A program made the position numbers and the translations under genes. Positions 19,246-28,346 of a stretch of 64,000 nucleotides of DNA are shown here, one piece after another (position 1 is the first letter of the stretch; each line of letters starts with the position of its first letter). Under the pieces are notes generated by a model, which saw only the letters and a list, made by a program, of their open reading frames with translations, was not told the origin of the DNA and made no database searches. Source of the stretch: Roseovarius sp. MMSF_3281 (GTDB taxonomy: Bacteria > Pseudomonadota > Alphaproteobacteria > Rhodobacterales > Rhodobacteraceae); assembly GCF_030733685.1 (NCBI RefSeq), contig NZ_JASHIM010000002.1, positions 124,001 through 188,000 of the forward strand. The letters are read 5' to 3'.

Positions 19246-21247
19246 CCGGGTGCTGGGGCGGGGGGCGATGCGCGGCGATTGGCTGTTCCAGCCGTACCCG
19301 CAACGCCGCGTGCCGGTGATGAACTGGACCGACCGTGTCCTGCGGGCAGGTGCGGCGCGGTTGGCCCTGGCCCTGCGCCCGCGCCGCCTGAGTGAACGGC
19401 GGCTGATCGCGGCAGTCGCGCGCGAGGTGGCCGATTGCGAGGCGCTTGAGGACGGTGCGTTGCGCGATGCCGCGCAGGCGCTCCGCCCCAGGCTCTTGCG
19501 TGAAGGGCTGGGTGGCGGTTCCCTGATCCGCGCTTTGGCGTTGGCGCGGGTGGCCACGACGCGGGAACTGGGCATCGCGCATCGCCCGGTTCAGGTGCTG
19601 GGCGCGGTTTTGTTGTTGCGCGGTCGGCTATTGGAAATGGGCACCGGCGAAGGCAAAAGTGCTACGGCACTGCTTGCCGCAAGCGTGGCGGCCTTGGCTG
19701 GGCTCTCGCCGCATGTCATCACGGTGAACGCCTATTTGGCGCGGCGCGACCGTGATGCCTTTGTCCCGGTTCTGGACCGGCTCGGGCTTAGTGCGGGGCT
19801 GGTCACCGGGGACCTGTCGCCCGAGGCGCGGCGTGTCGCCTACGCGGCGGATGTCACCTGGGTGGACAACAAGGAGGTGGCCTTCGACTACCTCAAGGAT
19901 CGGCTTGCGGCGGGGCGCGCGCGGTCTGCCGCCCGCAGCACCCTGCGCCGGGCCTATGGTGCTGCCGACGATCCGGGCGCGCTGGTGGCGCCACCGATCC
20001 TTGACGGGCTGCGCTTTGCTATAGTGGACGAGGCCGACAGCATTTTCGCCGACGAGGCGGGCACCCCGCTGATCATCTCGGCCACCTCCGGCCCCGAGGA
20101 CCCCGAGCAGTACCTGCGCGCGCTCGATCTGGCCAGCCGTCTGACGGCGCTGCAAGATTTCGTCTTGGTCGAAGACGAACGTCGGGCCCGGCTGACACCG
20201 GCTGGCAAGGCCCGTCTGGCCAAGGCCTGCGCCCCGTTCACCGGGATCTGGCAAGTGGCCAGAGCGCGCGAAGACCGCGTGCGACAAGCGCTGGCCGCAC
20301 GATACCTTTATCTTCGCGATACGCATTACATCGTCGCCGAGACAGAGGATGGCCCGGCCATCCATATCGTCGATGAATTCACCGGCCGCACGATGCCCGA
20401 CCGCAGTTGGGAAGGCGGACTGCACCAGATGATCGAGGTCAAGGAAGGGCTGGTGCCGACCGCCCCGAGGCAAACCATCGCGCGCATCACCTATCAGCGC
20501 TTCTTCCGTCAGTACCTTCGGCTTTCGGGGATGACGGGCACGGGCCTCGAAATTGCGCCCGAAATGCACACGTTCTTTGATCTGACGACCGTTCCGGTGC
20601 CGCCGCACCGTCCATCGCGGCGGCGCCATCTGGGCCTGCGCTGCCTGCCTGATGAAAAGGCGGCACATCGGGCGGTGGGGGCGCGCGCCGCCGACATGGC
20701 CGCGCGGGGGCGCGCGGTTTTGATCGGCACGCGCACGGTGGCCGCGTCCGAATCCTTGTCAAAGGTCTTGGGCCAACAGGGCGTGGCGCACCGGGTGCTC
20801 AATGCCCGGCAGGATGCAGGCGAGGCAGAGTTGATCGCCGAGGCCGGTCAGGCGGGCCGCGTCACCGTGGCCACAAACATGGCCGGGCGCGGCACCGATA
20901 TTCCCTTGGGGCCGGGCGTGGCCAAGGCGGGCGGGTTGCACGTGATCCTGACCGGGTATCACGAAAGTCGGCGCATCGACCGGCAACTTTATGGCCGCGC
21001 CGGACGACAGGGCGACCCGGGTTCGACCGAGGATATCGTGGCCCGCGACGACCCGCTTTTCGCGCGGTTGGTGCCGCGCCTTCAGGCGGTGTTGCGTCCG
21101 CTGCCCGACCGTATGGCGGTTGCCCTCTTGCGGCGGGCGATGCAATGGCGCGCCGACCGTACGGCAGCCGCCCGGCGGCGCGATACCGTGGCCGCCGAAA
21201 CCCACGAGGCCCGCGCCATGGCCTTCGCCGGGCGCGAGCATGGCTAG
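19238..21247 (+). CDS. Short SecA-like preprotein translocase ATPase
   Basis: I chose the ATG at 19238, in an 8-bp ATGTCTGA overlap with the previous stop, giving 669 residues; an ATG at 19202 is less likely. SecA hallmarks are clear: Walker A MGTGEGKS (134-141; canonical MRTGEGKT), VTVNAYLARRD-type motif, VDEAD (263-267; canonical VDEVD) followed by DEAGTPLIIS, QRFFRQYLRLSGMTGT, MAGRGTDI (548-555) and GRAGRQGDPGS in the second nucleotide-binding fold. Canonical SecA is about 900 residues. This protein ends soon after the second motor domain and lacks most of the C-terminal helical region and the zinc-binding SEC-C tail. It is unlikely to be the housekeeping SecA. A specialised motor for export of the giant protein is inferred from the operon. 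Confidence 0.9.
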   Translation: MSDRVLGRGAMRGDWLFQPYPQRRVPVMNWTDRVLRAGAARLALALRPRRLSERRLIAAVAREVADCEALEDGALRDAAQALRPRLLREGLGGGSLIRALALARVATTRELGIAHRPVQVLGAVLLLRGRLLEMGTGEGKSATALLAASVAALAGLSPHVITVNAYLARRDRDAFVPVLDRLGLSAGLVTGDLSPEARRVAYAADVTWVDNKEVAFDYLKDRLAAGRARSAARSTLRRAYGAADDPGALVAPPILDGLRFAIVDEADSIFADEAGTPLIISATSGPEDPEQYLRALDLASRLTALQDFVLVEDERRARLTPAGKARLAKACAPFTGIWQVARAREDRVRQALAARYLYLRDTHYIVAETEDGPAIHIVDEFTGRTMPDRSWEGGLHQMIEVKEGLVPTAPRQTIARITYQRFFRQYLRLSGMTGTGLEIAPEMHTFFDLTTVPVPPHRPSRRRHLGLRCLPDEKAAHRAVGARAADMAARGRAVLIGTRTVAASESLSKVLGQQGVAHRVLNARQDAGEAELIAEAGQAGRVTVATNMAGRGTDIPLGPGVAKAGGLHVILTGYHESRRIDRQLYGRAGRQGDPGSTEDIVARDDPLFARLVPRLQAVLRPLPDRMAVALLRRAMQWRADRTAAARRRDTVAAETHEARAMAFAGREHG

Positions 21248-21372
21248 CGGCGGAAGGCTTCGTGCAAGAAAGCCAGGGGAAAGACCGTACAAGAACAAAC
21301 TGGAAAACCAAAAGGCAATGGTCTCATGTTTCTTCCGGGCATTACTTACCCGATATTCTGGCGCCAGGTCCG

Positions 21373-21774
21373 CTAGGCCGGATCGGCGCGTGCGGTTGCC
21401 AGATCGGCCAGTATCGGGCAGTCGGGCCGGTCATCCCCGGCGCAGGCCTGGACAAGATGCGCCAAAGTTCGTCGCATCGCCTGAAGCTCGGTTATCTTCG
21501 AGTCGATCTTTTCCAGATGTTCCTCGGTGATGTGTTTGACGTCGGCGCTTGCGCGGTCCTTGTCTTCGTAAAGGGCAAGCAGGTCCCGGCAATCCTCAAT
21601 CGAAAACCCCAGTGAGCGCGCCTGCCCCAAGAACCGCAGTTTGTGCAGGTCATTCTCCGAAAAATCGCGATAGCCATTGGTCCCGCGATCCGGTTGAATC
21701 AGGCCGATATCCTCGTAATAGCGGATGGTTTTCGCCGGAAGCCCCGCGTGCTTGGCGACATCTCCGATATTCAT
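21373..21774 (-). CDS. cueR: CueR-type copper-responsive MerR regulator
   Basis: The protein has 133 residues, the usual MerR size. The N-terminal winged helix begins MNIGDVAKHAGLPAKTIRYY, a dimerisation helix follows, and the metal loop has Cys111 and Cys119 separated by seven residues (CAGDDRPDC), the spacing typical of CueR Cu(I)/Ag(I) sensors. It lies 9 bp after copA on the same strand. CueR activates copA by untwisting a promoter with an over-long spacer, and a matching site precedes copA (24312-24342), so the pair is likely autoregulated. Confidence 0.92.
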   Translation of the reverse strand: MNIGDVAKHAGLPAKTIRYYEDIGLIQPDRGTNGYRDFSENDLHKLRFLGQARSLGFSIEDCRDLLALYEDKDRASADVKHITEEHLEKIDSKITELQAMRRTLAHLVQACAGDDRPDCPILADLATARADPA

Positions 21775-21783
21775 GATGGCCTC

Positions 21784-24285
21784 CTATTCCGCTGGGGCAG
21801 GTTCAAGGGCTGTGGTGTTACCGGCGTCATCTGCCCCGGTTTCCTGCACCGCTTTCATGCGCTTGAGACGCAGCGCATTGGACAAAACAAAGACCGAAGA
21901 CAGCGCCATGGCCCCGGCCGCCAGCATCGGTGACAGCAAAACACCGAAGGCCGGATAAAGCGCCCCGGCGGCCACGGGGATCAGCGCCGCGTTATAGCCA
22001 AAGGCCCAAAAGAGGTTCTGTTTGATATTCCGCATCGTCTGGCGCGAAACTTCGACGGCATTGACGATCCCCTGCAAATCGCCCGACATCAAGACCACAT
22101 CGGCGCTTTCGATGGCCACGTCGGTGCCGGTGCCGATGGCCACGCCAATATCGGCATGGGTAAGGGCCGGGGCATCGTTGATCCCGTCACCCACGAAGGC
22201 CACGCGCCGCCCGCCCTCACGCAGACGGTCAAGCGCGGCGACCTTGCCATCGGGCAGGACATCGGCCACCACCTGATCAATACCCACATCCTTGGCAATC
22301 GCCTTGGCGGTGCTTTCCTTGTCACCGGTGATCATCGCCACATGCAGGCCACGGGCGTGCAGGGCCTTGATGGCGGCGGCGCTGGTGGCTTTCACCGGGT
22401 CCGAGACCGCCAGAAGGGCGGCCAACTGGCCGTCGATTGCCGCGAACAGCGCGGTGCGGCCCTTGGCCGACAGGCTAGTTTCCGTCTCGGCGAGCGGGGC
22501 AGGGTCAACACCTTCCCGCTCCATCAAACGCCGCGCGCCGACCAGAACGTCGTGCCCGGCCACCTTGGCGCGCACGCCATAGCCGGTGATCGATTCAAAC
22601 GTTTCGACACCGGGCAGGGCCTTGCCTTCGGTTGCGCGGGCAATGGCCTGTGCAATGGGATGTTCCGATTGCGCCTCGACCGCGCCGACAAGGCGCAAGA
22701 CCTCGCCACGCTCAAACCCGTCTACCAATTCCAGATCGGTCAGATCGGGCCGCCCTTCGGTCACCGTGCCGGTTTTGTCCAGCGCCACCACATCGACCGT
22801 CGCCAACTGCTGCAGCGCATCACCCTTGCGGAACAGCACGCCCAGTTCCGCCGCGCGCCCTGTCCCCACCATGATCGAGGTAGGCGTGGCCAAGCCCATG
22901 GCACAGGGGCAGGCGATGATCAGAACCGAAACCCCGGCCACAAGCGCCAGCGTCAGCGCCGGATCAGGCCCAAGGATCAACCACACAACCACCGTCAGAA
23001 CGGCCAGGGCCAGAACCGCAGGCACGAACCAAAGCGTGATCTTGTCCACCATGCCTTGGATCGGAAGTTTGGCACCCTGCGCCTCTTCGACCATGCGAAT
23101 GATCTGGGCCAGCGTGGTATCGCGGCCCACCCGCGTGGCGCGGAACTGCAAGCTGCCTGCGCCATTCACGGTGCCGCCTGTCACCTCGTCGCCGGGGGAT
23201 TTTTCCACCGGGATCGGCTCACCCGTGATCATGCTTTCATCTACGTGGGCGCTGCCCTCGGTCACCTCGCCATCCACGGCAATCCGCTCACCCGGGCGGA
23301 CCAGAATCACGTCACCGACCGCGATCTCGGCAATATCGACGTCGTTCGGCGTGCCGTCACGGATCACCCGCGCCGTGCGCACCTGCAAGCCCATGAGCTT
23401 GCGAATGGCCGCACCGGTACGCCCCTTGGCACGGGCCTCCAACGACCGGCCAAGAAGGATCAGCACGACAATCACCGCCGCCGCCTCGAAATACACCGCG
23501 CGCATCCCTTCGGGCAGCAACCCGGGCAGGAAAGTCGCGACACAGGAATACAGAAAGGCCGCCGAGGTGCCGACTGCCACAAGGCTGTTCATATCCGGCG
23601 CGCCCTTGAAAAGCGCGGGAAAGCCCTTGGCATAGAAAATTCGCCCCGGCCCGATCAGGACAAGGGAGGTCAGGACAAACTGCAAGATCCAACTTGTCTG
23701 TTGGCCGATGGTCGCGTTGACGAACTGATGAAACGCGGGAAAGACATGCCCGCCCATTTCGATGATGAAGACCGGCAGGGTAAGCGCCGCCGCAATGGCG
23801 GTTTTGCGGAACAAATCCCGCGCTTCGGTGCTTTTGCGTTCGCTTGCCTCTTCGGTGGCGTGGTCCTCACTTGCCGCGGTCGCCGGATAGCCCGCCTCGC
23901 GCGCGGCGGCCATAAAATCGCCCACCGTCGCCACACCTTGCACAAATCGCACTGTTGCCGTTTCCGAGGCAAGGTTCACGTTGACGTCCAAGACCCCGTC
24001 CACGGCCTCAAGCGCCTTGTCCACCCGCCCCACGCAAGAGGCACAGGACATCGACTCGACATTCAATACAACAGTTTCGGTGCGCGCCGGATAACCCGCC
24101 TCGTCCAGGGCGGCGACGGCATCCGAAAGCTGCCCCCCCTCGGTCAGGTCAAACTGTGCCCGCTCGTTGGCAAGGTTGACCGACACGTTTTCGACCCCCG
24201 GCGTGGCGGTCAAGGCGCGTTCGACGCGGCCCGTACAACTGGCACAGGACATGCCCTCGATATTCAAAGTTACACGGCGCGACAT
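21784..24285 (-). CDS. copA: Cu(+)-exporting P1B-type ATPase
   Basis: The protein has 833 residues. It has two N-terminal heavy-metal-associated domains with CASC motifs (Cys14/17 and Cys81/84), eight expected membrane helices, the TGEP actuator motif, the intramembrane CPC metal site ([11 protein letters not shown]), the DKTGT phosphorylation site, SEHP in the nucleotide domain and [10 protein letters not shown]. These define a P1B-1 copper pump that moves cytosolic Cu(I) to the periplasm. A strong AAGGAGGT ribosome site (24291-24298) precedes the ATG. It is the first gene of the copA-cueR unit. Confidence 0.96.
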   Translation of the reverse strand: MSRRVTLNIEGMSCASCTGRVERALTATPGVENVSVNLANERAQFDLTEGGQLSDAVAALDEAGYPARTETVVLNVESMSCASCVGRVDKALEAVDGVLDVNVNLASETATVRFVQGVATVGDFMAAAREAGYPATAASEDHATEEASERKSTEARDLFRKTAIAAALTLPVFIIEMGGHVFPAFHQFVNATIGQQTSWILQFVLTSLVLIGPGRIFYAKGFPALFKGAPDMNSLVAVGTSAAFLYSCVATFLPGLLPEGMRAVYFEAAAVIVVLILLGRSLEARAKGRTGAAIRKLMGLQVRTARVIRDGTPNDVDIAEIAVGDVILVRPGERIAVDGEVTEGSAHVDESMITGEPIPVEKSPGDEVTGGTVNGAGSLQFRATRVGRDTTLAQIIRMVEEAQGAKLPIQGMVDKITLWFVPAVLALAVLTVVVWLILGPDPALTLALVAGVSVLIIACPCAMGLATPTSIMVGTGRAAELGVLFRKGDALQQLATVDVVALDKTGTVTEGRPDLTDLELVDGFERGEVLRLVGAVEAQSEHPIAQAIARATEGKALPGVETFESITGYGVRAKVAGHDVLVGARRLMEREGVDPAPLAETETSLSAKGRTALFAAIDGQLAALLAVSDPVKATSAAAIKALHARGLHVAMITGDKESTAKAIAKDVGIDQVVADVLPDGKVAALDRLREGGRRVAFVGDGINDAPALTHADIGVAIGTGTDVAIESADVVLMSGDLQGIVNAVEVSRQTMRNIKQNLFWAFGYNAALIPVAAGALYPAFGVLLSPMLAAGAMALSSVFVLSNALRLKRMKAVQETGADDAGNTTALEPAPAE

Positions 24286-24311
24286 GGTGGACCTCCTTCA
24301 TCGTCCACCCT

Positions 24312-24342
24312 CACATAAGGGTTCCAGTTACAGGAAGGTCAA
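24312..24342 (-). promoter_or_regulatory. CueR-type promoter/operator of copA-cueR
   Basis: On the minus strand a -35 TTGACC (24342-24337) and a -10 TATGTG (24317-24312) are separated by 19 bp, the over-long spacer typical of MerR-family promoters. The dyad ACCTTCC-N7-GGAACCC (24319-24339) lies in the spacer and closely resembles known CueR sites (ACCTTCC-N7-GGAAGGT); one arm is imperfect. Confidence 0.85.
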
Positions 24343-24533
24343 GGCCTGATGCGGGCCATATGATACGGTTGGCCTGACATTGGGCAGATTCCCCCTTCAT
24401 TTGCGCGCCTGCCTGCCGCAAAAAGCACCTTGAACCCCGAATCGCATGGCATACTTGCCCCATTGTGGCATGGCCCTACACGACGTGATCCAAGATAAGG
24501 GCCAACAGAAGCGGCCCGCCAAGGAAAGACAAC

Positions 24534-25145
24534 ATGGCAAACCACCTTTACAAGAATGACCTTCCCGATGGGCTTGACCTGGGGCCGGTCGTGGCAATCG
24601 ACTGTGAAACCATGGGCCTTAATCCGCACCGTGATCGGCTATGCGTGATCCAGATGTCTGGCGGCGATGGCAACGCTCATCTTGTTCAGGTCGAAAAGGG
24701 CCAGACCGAGGCGCCCAACCTTTGCGCCATGCTGGAAAACCCCGATGTGCTGAAGCTGTTTCACTTTGGCCGCTTCGATATCGCGGCGATGTACAACGCC
24801 TTTGGCGCACTGACCGCGCCGGTCTATTGCACCAAGATCGCCAGCAAACTGGTCCGCACCTATACCGACCGGCACGGCCTCAAGAACCTGCTGCAAGAGC
24901 TGCTGAACGTGGATGTTTCCAAGCAACAACAATCCTCGGACTGGGGTGCGCCTGACCTGACCGATGCACAGCTTGACTATGCGGCGTCGGATGTTCTTTA
25001 CCTGCACCGCCTGCGCGATGAGCTTGACCGCATGCTGGCCCGCGAAGGCCGCAGCGAAATGGCGCAGGCCTGTTTCGATTTCCTGCCAATGCGTGCCAAA
25101 CTCGATCTGGCCGGCTGGCCCGAGATCGATATTTTCGCGCACTGA
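24534..25145 (+). CDS. rnd: Ribonuclease D-type 3'-5' exonuclease (short form)
   Basis: The protein has 203 residues and shows the DEDDy exonuclease fold: Exo I with Asp23 and Glu25 (AIDCETMGL), Exo II HFGRFDIAAM and Exo III YAASDVLYL. It lacks the C-terminal HRDC domains of E. coli RNase D, as is common for the short alphaproteobacterial form placed next to lptC. It probably trims the 3' ends of tRNA or other small RNAs. The start is supported by AAGGAAAG about 6 nt upstream. Its stop overlaps the lptC start by 1 bp. Confidence 0.86.
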   Translation: MANHLYKNDLPDGLDLGPVVAIDCETMGLNPHRDRLCVIQMSGGDGNAHLVQVEKGQTEAPNLCAMLENPDVLKLFHFGRFDIAAMYNAFGALTAPVYCTKIASKLVRTYTDRHGLKNLLQELLNVDVSKQQQSSDWGAPDLTDAQLDYAASDVLYLHRLRDELDRMLAREGRSEMAQACFDFLPMRAKLDLAGWPEIDIFAH

Positions 25146-25762
25146 TGATGACGGGCGCCGACAATTTCCATTCGCGCCTTGTGGCCTGGATGAAAATCAT
25201 CCTGCCATTGATCGCGCTTGGCCTGTTGTCGACGCTTTTCCTGATCTCCCGCAACGTCGATCCAACAAAGAATGTCGCGATCACCGGGATCGACCTTGAA
25301 CAACGGGCCGATGATCTGGGGGCGACCAACCCGTCATTTGCCGGGGTGACCAACCGGGGGGATCAGGTCTCGATCCGCGCCAGGCAAGCCAAGCCCAATG
25401 CCCAAGATCCCGAACACCTGTTGGCAGAAACCGTTACTGCAAAGTTACGCCTGACATCCGGCACGGTGATTGATATCACATCGAACCACGCCGAAATGCA
25501 TCAAGGCAGGCTTACCGCCAATCTTGAGGGTGATGTGCATGTGGTCACCACCAACGGCTATGATCTGACGACACAGAAGCTCGATACCCGGCTCGATAGC
25601 CTTTATGCCGAGACACCGGGCCCCGTGCAGGGGGCGGCACCTGTCGGCACGATCGAGGCCGGGCGCATGCGTCTGGACACCGACAAGACGACAGGTGAGG
25701 CACATTTACTTTTCACCGATGGGGTCAAGCTGTTATACACTCCGCAAAATCCTGAGGAATAA
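25145..25762 (+). CDS. lptC: LPS export protein LptC
   Basis: The protein has 205 residues with one N-terminal membrane anchor (about residues 14-36, MKIILPLIALGLLSTLFLI) and a periplasmic beta-jellyroll of the LptC/YrbK type. LptC hands LPS from the LptBFG transporter to the LptA bridge. It lies directly upstream of lptA and lptB, the standard arrangement. A second in-frame ATG at 25148 is an equally good start. Confidence 0.88.
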   Translation: MMTGADNFHSRLVAWMKIILPLIALGLLSTLFLISRNVDPTKNVAITGIDLEQRADDLGATNPSFAGVTNRGDQVSIRARQAKPNAQDPEHLLAETVTAKLRLTSGTVIDITSNHAEMHQGRLTANLEGDVHVVTTNGYDLTTQKLDTRLDSLYAETPGPVQGAAPVGTIEAGRMRLDTDKTTGEAHLLFTDGVKLLYTPQNPEE

Positions 25763-25767
25763 ACCCT

Positions 25768-26259
25768 GTGTCCCGATTTCCACGGCTTGCCGTCTTCCTG
25801 TTGTTTGTCATGCTACCGGTGCATTTGTCAGCCCAAGGCGCACAAGTGGCATTTGGCAATACACAGCAGAATTCAAACCTGCCGGTCGAGGTGACCGCCG
25901 AAAACCTGGACGTCAATCAGGCCGATGGCACGGCGGTTTTCACTGGAAATGTGCTGATCGGGCAGGGCGAGATGCGCCTTTCGGCGCCTCGCGTTCTGGT
26001 CGTCTACAACGAGGATCAAAGCCGCATCAGGCGGCTTGAGGCCACCGGCGGTGTAACCCTCGTCAGTGGCGAAGACGCCGCCGAAGCGCGGCAGGCCGAT
26101 TACAACATGGACAACGGCGTGATCGAGATGCAGGGCGATGTCTTGTTAGTTCAAGGTCCGCAAGCCCTGACAGGTGACCGTATGTATGTCGATACCCGCG
26201 CCGGAACGGCCCGCGTCAGTGGCCGGGTCAAAACCATCCTTCAGCCCTCCGAGAATTGA
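25768..26259 (+). CDS. lptA: LPS transport periplasmic protein LptA
   Basis: The protein has 163 residues and begins with GTG, preceded by TGAGGA. It has a cleavable signal peptide (about 23 residues, ending LSAQG) and the OstA-like strand pattern (VTAENLDVNQADGTAVFTGN, then AVF-GNV and TGDRMYVDT). LptA oligomers form the periplasmic bridge for lipopolysaccharide between LptC and LptD. The position between lptC and lptB agrees. Confidence 0.9.
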   Translation: MSRFPRLAVFLLFVMLPVHLSAQGAQVAFGNTQQNSNLPVEVTAENLDVNQADGTAVFTGNVLIGQGEMRLSAPRVLVVYNEDQSRIRRLEATGGVTLVSGEDAAEARQADYNMDNGVIEMQGDVLLVQGPQALTGDRMYVDTRAGTARVSGRVKTILQPSEN

Positions 26260-26262
26260 ACG

Positions 26263-27021
26263 ATGGCCAAGCCCGAGCTTCATATCGCCCATGAAAACAA
26301 CGGGCTTCAGATCAAGAACCTGCGCAAAAGCTATAACAAGCGCGTGGTGATCCGCGACGTCTCGCTTGACCTCCAACAGGGTGAAGTCGTGGCGCTTCTT
26401 GGCCCCAACGGCTCGGGCAAGACGACCACGTTTTATGCCATCGCCGGGCTGATCTATCCCGAAGGCGGGCATGTCCTTCTGGATGGGCGCGACGTGACGA
26501 CCCTGCCGATGTATCGCCGTGCAAAGATGGGCGTGGGGTACTTGCCGCAGGAAATGTCGATCTTTCGCGGCCTCTCGGTCGAAGATAACATCATGGCGAT
26601 CCTCGATATCTCGCAGCCCGACCGCCACAAGCGGCGCGAACGACTGGAAGAATTGCTGTCGGATTTTTCGATTGAACACCTGCGCCGCGCCCCCGCCCTC
26701 GCCCTGTCAGGGGGGGAACGGCGCCGAGTGGAAATTGCCCGCTGTCTGGCCGCCGATCCGAAGTACCTATTGTTGGACGAACCCTTTGCCGGGGTCGATC
26801 CGATTTCGGTGGGCGATATCCGGCACCTTGTTGCCGATCTGAAAAAGCGCGGTATCGGGGTCCTGATCACCGATCACAACGTTCGCGAGACCCTCGAAAT
26901 CGTCGACCGGGCCTATATTTTGCATGACGGCAAGGTGCTTATGTCCGGCAGCCCCTCCGAGGTGGTGGAAAACGAAAACGTGCGCCGCGTCTACCTTGGT
27001 GATAGTTTCCGTATCTCCTGA
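26263..27021 (+). CDS. lptB: LPS export ABC transporter ATPase LptB
   Basis: The protein has 252 residues. It has Walker A GPNGSGKTT, signature LSGGERRRVEIAR, Walker B YLLLDEPFAGVDP and the switch His in ITDHNVRETL, the classic LptB pattern. It powers LPS extraction with LptF and LptG, which are not in this window. It lies 3 bp after the lptA stop and has no strong ribosome site of its own, suggesting coupling. Confidence 0.95.
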   Translation: MAKPELHIAHENNGLQIKNLRKSYNKRVVIRDVSLDLQQGEVVALLGPNGSGKTTTFYAIAGLIYPEGGHVLLDGRDVTTLPMYRRAKMGVGYLPQEMSIFRGLSVEDNIMAILDISQPDRHKRRERLEELLSDFSIEHLRRAPALALSGGERRRVEIARCLAADPKYLLLDEPFAGVDPISVGDIRHLVADLKKRGIGVLITDHNVRETLEIVDRAYILHDGKVLMSGSPSEVVENENVRRVYLGDSFRIS

Positions 27022-27053
27022 GGCAGATCACGACAACTGTCATTCGAATGTCA

Positions 27054-27082
27054 TTGACAAGACCTCGCCAAAGGGCCTCAAA
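27054..27082 (+). promoter_or_regulatory. Possible promoter upstream of hpf
   Basis: A perfect TTGACA (27054-27059) lies in the 232-bp gap between lptB and hpf. The -10 element is weak: CAAATA or TCAAAT about 17-19 bp downstream. No rpoN gene sits between lptB and hpf, unlike in many proteobacteria, so hpf probably has its own promoter. The call is tentative. Confidence 0.3.
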
Positions 27083-27253
27083 TAGGGGTATGACATTTGA
27101 TATCTCCGTGCCGACTTCGCAAATGGCTCCATTGTCAGGGCCAAGTCAGTGGCAGACTGATCAAATGTCGTGGTTCCACATCCGAAGCTGAATTTTGCAA
27201 GCGCACCAAGGCGTCTATGCAGGGATTCGGAGTGTTCAAATGAAGGAGAAAAG

Positions 27254-27817
27254 ATGCGTTACCAAATCAGTGGAAAGCAAATCGATGTTGGCGAAGCCCT
27301 CCAAACTCACGTCAAGACGGAACTGGGCGAAGCGGTGGCCAAATATGCCGAAAGGCCCACTGACGCGCATGTCATCTTTTCCAAAAGCGCCAGTGAATAT
27401 GTCTGTGAATCCATCGTGCACCTGTCCACGGGTCTGACCGCGCAGGCCAAGGCGCATGCGCATGAAATATACGGCGCATTCGACAAATGCTGCGAGAAAA
27501 TGGAAAAGCAGCTTCGGCGGTACAAGCGCCGATTGAAAGACCACCACCGCGAACGCGCGCAGCCGGTTGAAGTCTTGGGCGCATCCTCTTATATCCTCGC
27601 CTCGGAAAGCGAGGATGCGGAATCAGAGCCTGAAAACCTGCAACCCGTGATCGTGGCCGAGATGGAAACCAGAATTCCTTCTCTTTCGGTTGGCGAGGCG
27701 GTCATGCAGATGGAACTGGCCGAGGCACCCGTTCTTGTTTTTCGGAACGAAAAAAACAACGGGTTGAACGTGGTGTACCGCCGCGACGATGGAAACATCG
27801 GCTGGATCGATCCGTAA
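27254..27817 (+). CDS. hpf: Ribosome hibernation-promoting factor, long form
   Basis: The ATG at 27254 is preceded by AAGGAG at 27243-27248; an upstream in-frame start at 27170 has no such support. The product has 187 residues: an N-terminal S30AE/YfiA domain (MRYQISGKQIDVGEALQTHV) and a C-terminal dimerisation domain of long HPF (IPSLSVGEAVMQMELAEAPV ... NIGWIDP). Long HPF joins 70S ribosomes into inactive 100S dimers in stationary phase. The partner gene ptsN follows, a common linkage. Confidence 0.9.
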   Translation: MRYQISGKQIDVGEALQTHVKTELGEAVAKYAERPTDAHVIFSKSASEYVCESIVHLSTGLTAQAKAHAHEIYGAFDKCCEKMEKQLRRYKRRLKDHHRERAQPVEVLGASSYILASESEDAESEPENLQPVIVAEMETRIPSLSVGEAVMQMELAEAPVLVFRNEKNNGLNVVYRRDDGNIGWIDP

Positions 27818-27868
27818 ATCAGGAAGCACGGCGCGTCTGCGCCAACCTGTCGGAGCGACGCTGAACAG

Positions 27869-28333
27869 ATGGAAATGTCAATGATCCTCAAGCCTGAGGC
27901 CGTCCGCGTACTGTCTGCTGCATCCAGCAAAAAGCGCCTGCTCCATGAGCTTGGCGGTATTGCCGAGGCCGCCTACGGTATCGACCATGCCGCGGCTGTC
28001 GAAGCCTTGCAGGAACGTGAAAGCCTTGGGCCCACGGGTGTGGGCCATGGTGTCGCCCTTCCACACGCGCGGATCGACGGCATCGACGAGGTCGTCGGCG
28101 CCTTCGTCACCTTGGAAAAGCCGGTGGATTTCGATGCCGTCGATCGGCAGCCCGTCGACTTGGCGTTCGCCCTTTTCGCGCCGCGGGACGCGGGTGTTGA
28201 ACACCTCAAGGCATTGGCGCTGGTCTCGCGCACCCTGCGCGATCCTTCGGTCTGTGCGAAACTGCGCTCCAACAGCGATCCGGCAACGCTCTATACCATC
28301 GTTACCGAAGCTCAGGCCGTGCAGGCGGCCTGA
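27869..28333 (+). CDS. ptsN: Nitrogen PTS EIIA component
   Basis: The protein has 154 residues with a PTS EIIA type-2 domain. The phospho-accepting His66 lies in GVALPHARI. EIIA-Ntr receives phosphate through NPr/EI-Ntr and regulates potassium transport and nitrogen or carbon metabolism; it does not carry sugar itself. It follows hpf by 51 bp. Three close ATG codons (27869, 27875, 27881) make the exact start uncertain. Confidence 0.9.
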   Translation: MEMSMILKPEAVRVLSAASSKKRLLHELGGIAEAAYGIDHAAAVEALQERESLGPTGVGHGVALPHARIDGIDEVVGAFVTLEKPVDFDAVDRQPVDLAFALFAPRDAGVEHLKALALVSRTLRDPSVCAKLRSNSDPATLYTIVTEAQAVQAA

Positions 28334-28346
28334 GTCACAAAGCGGG

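Noticed and set aside
22156..24318. A 720-residue frame on the plus strand opposite copA
   Set aside because: copA is certain and the opposite frame is His/Arg-rich without domains.
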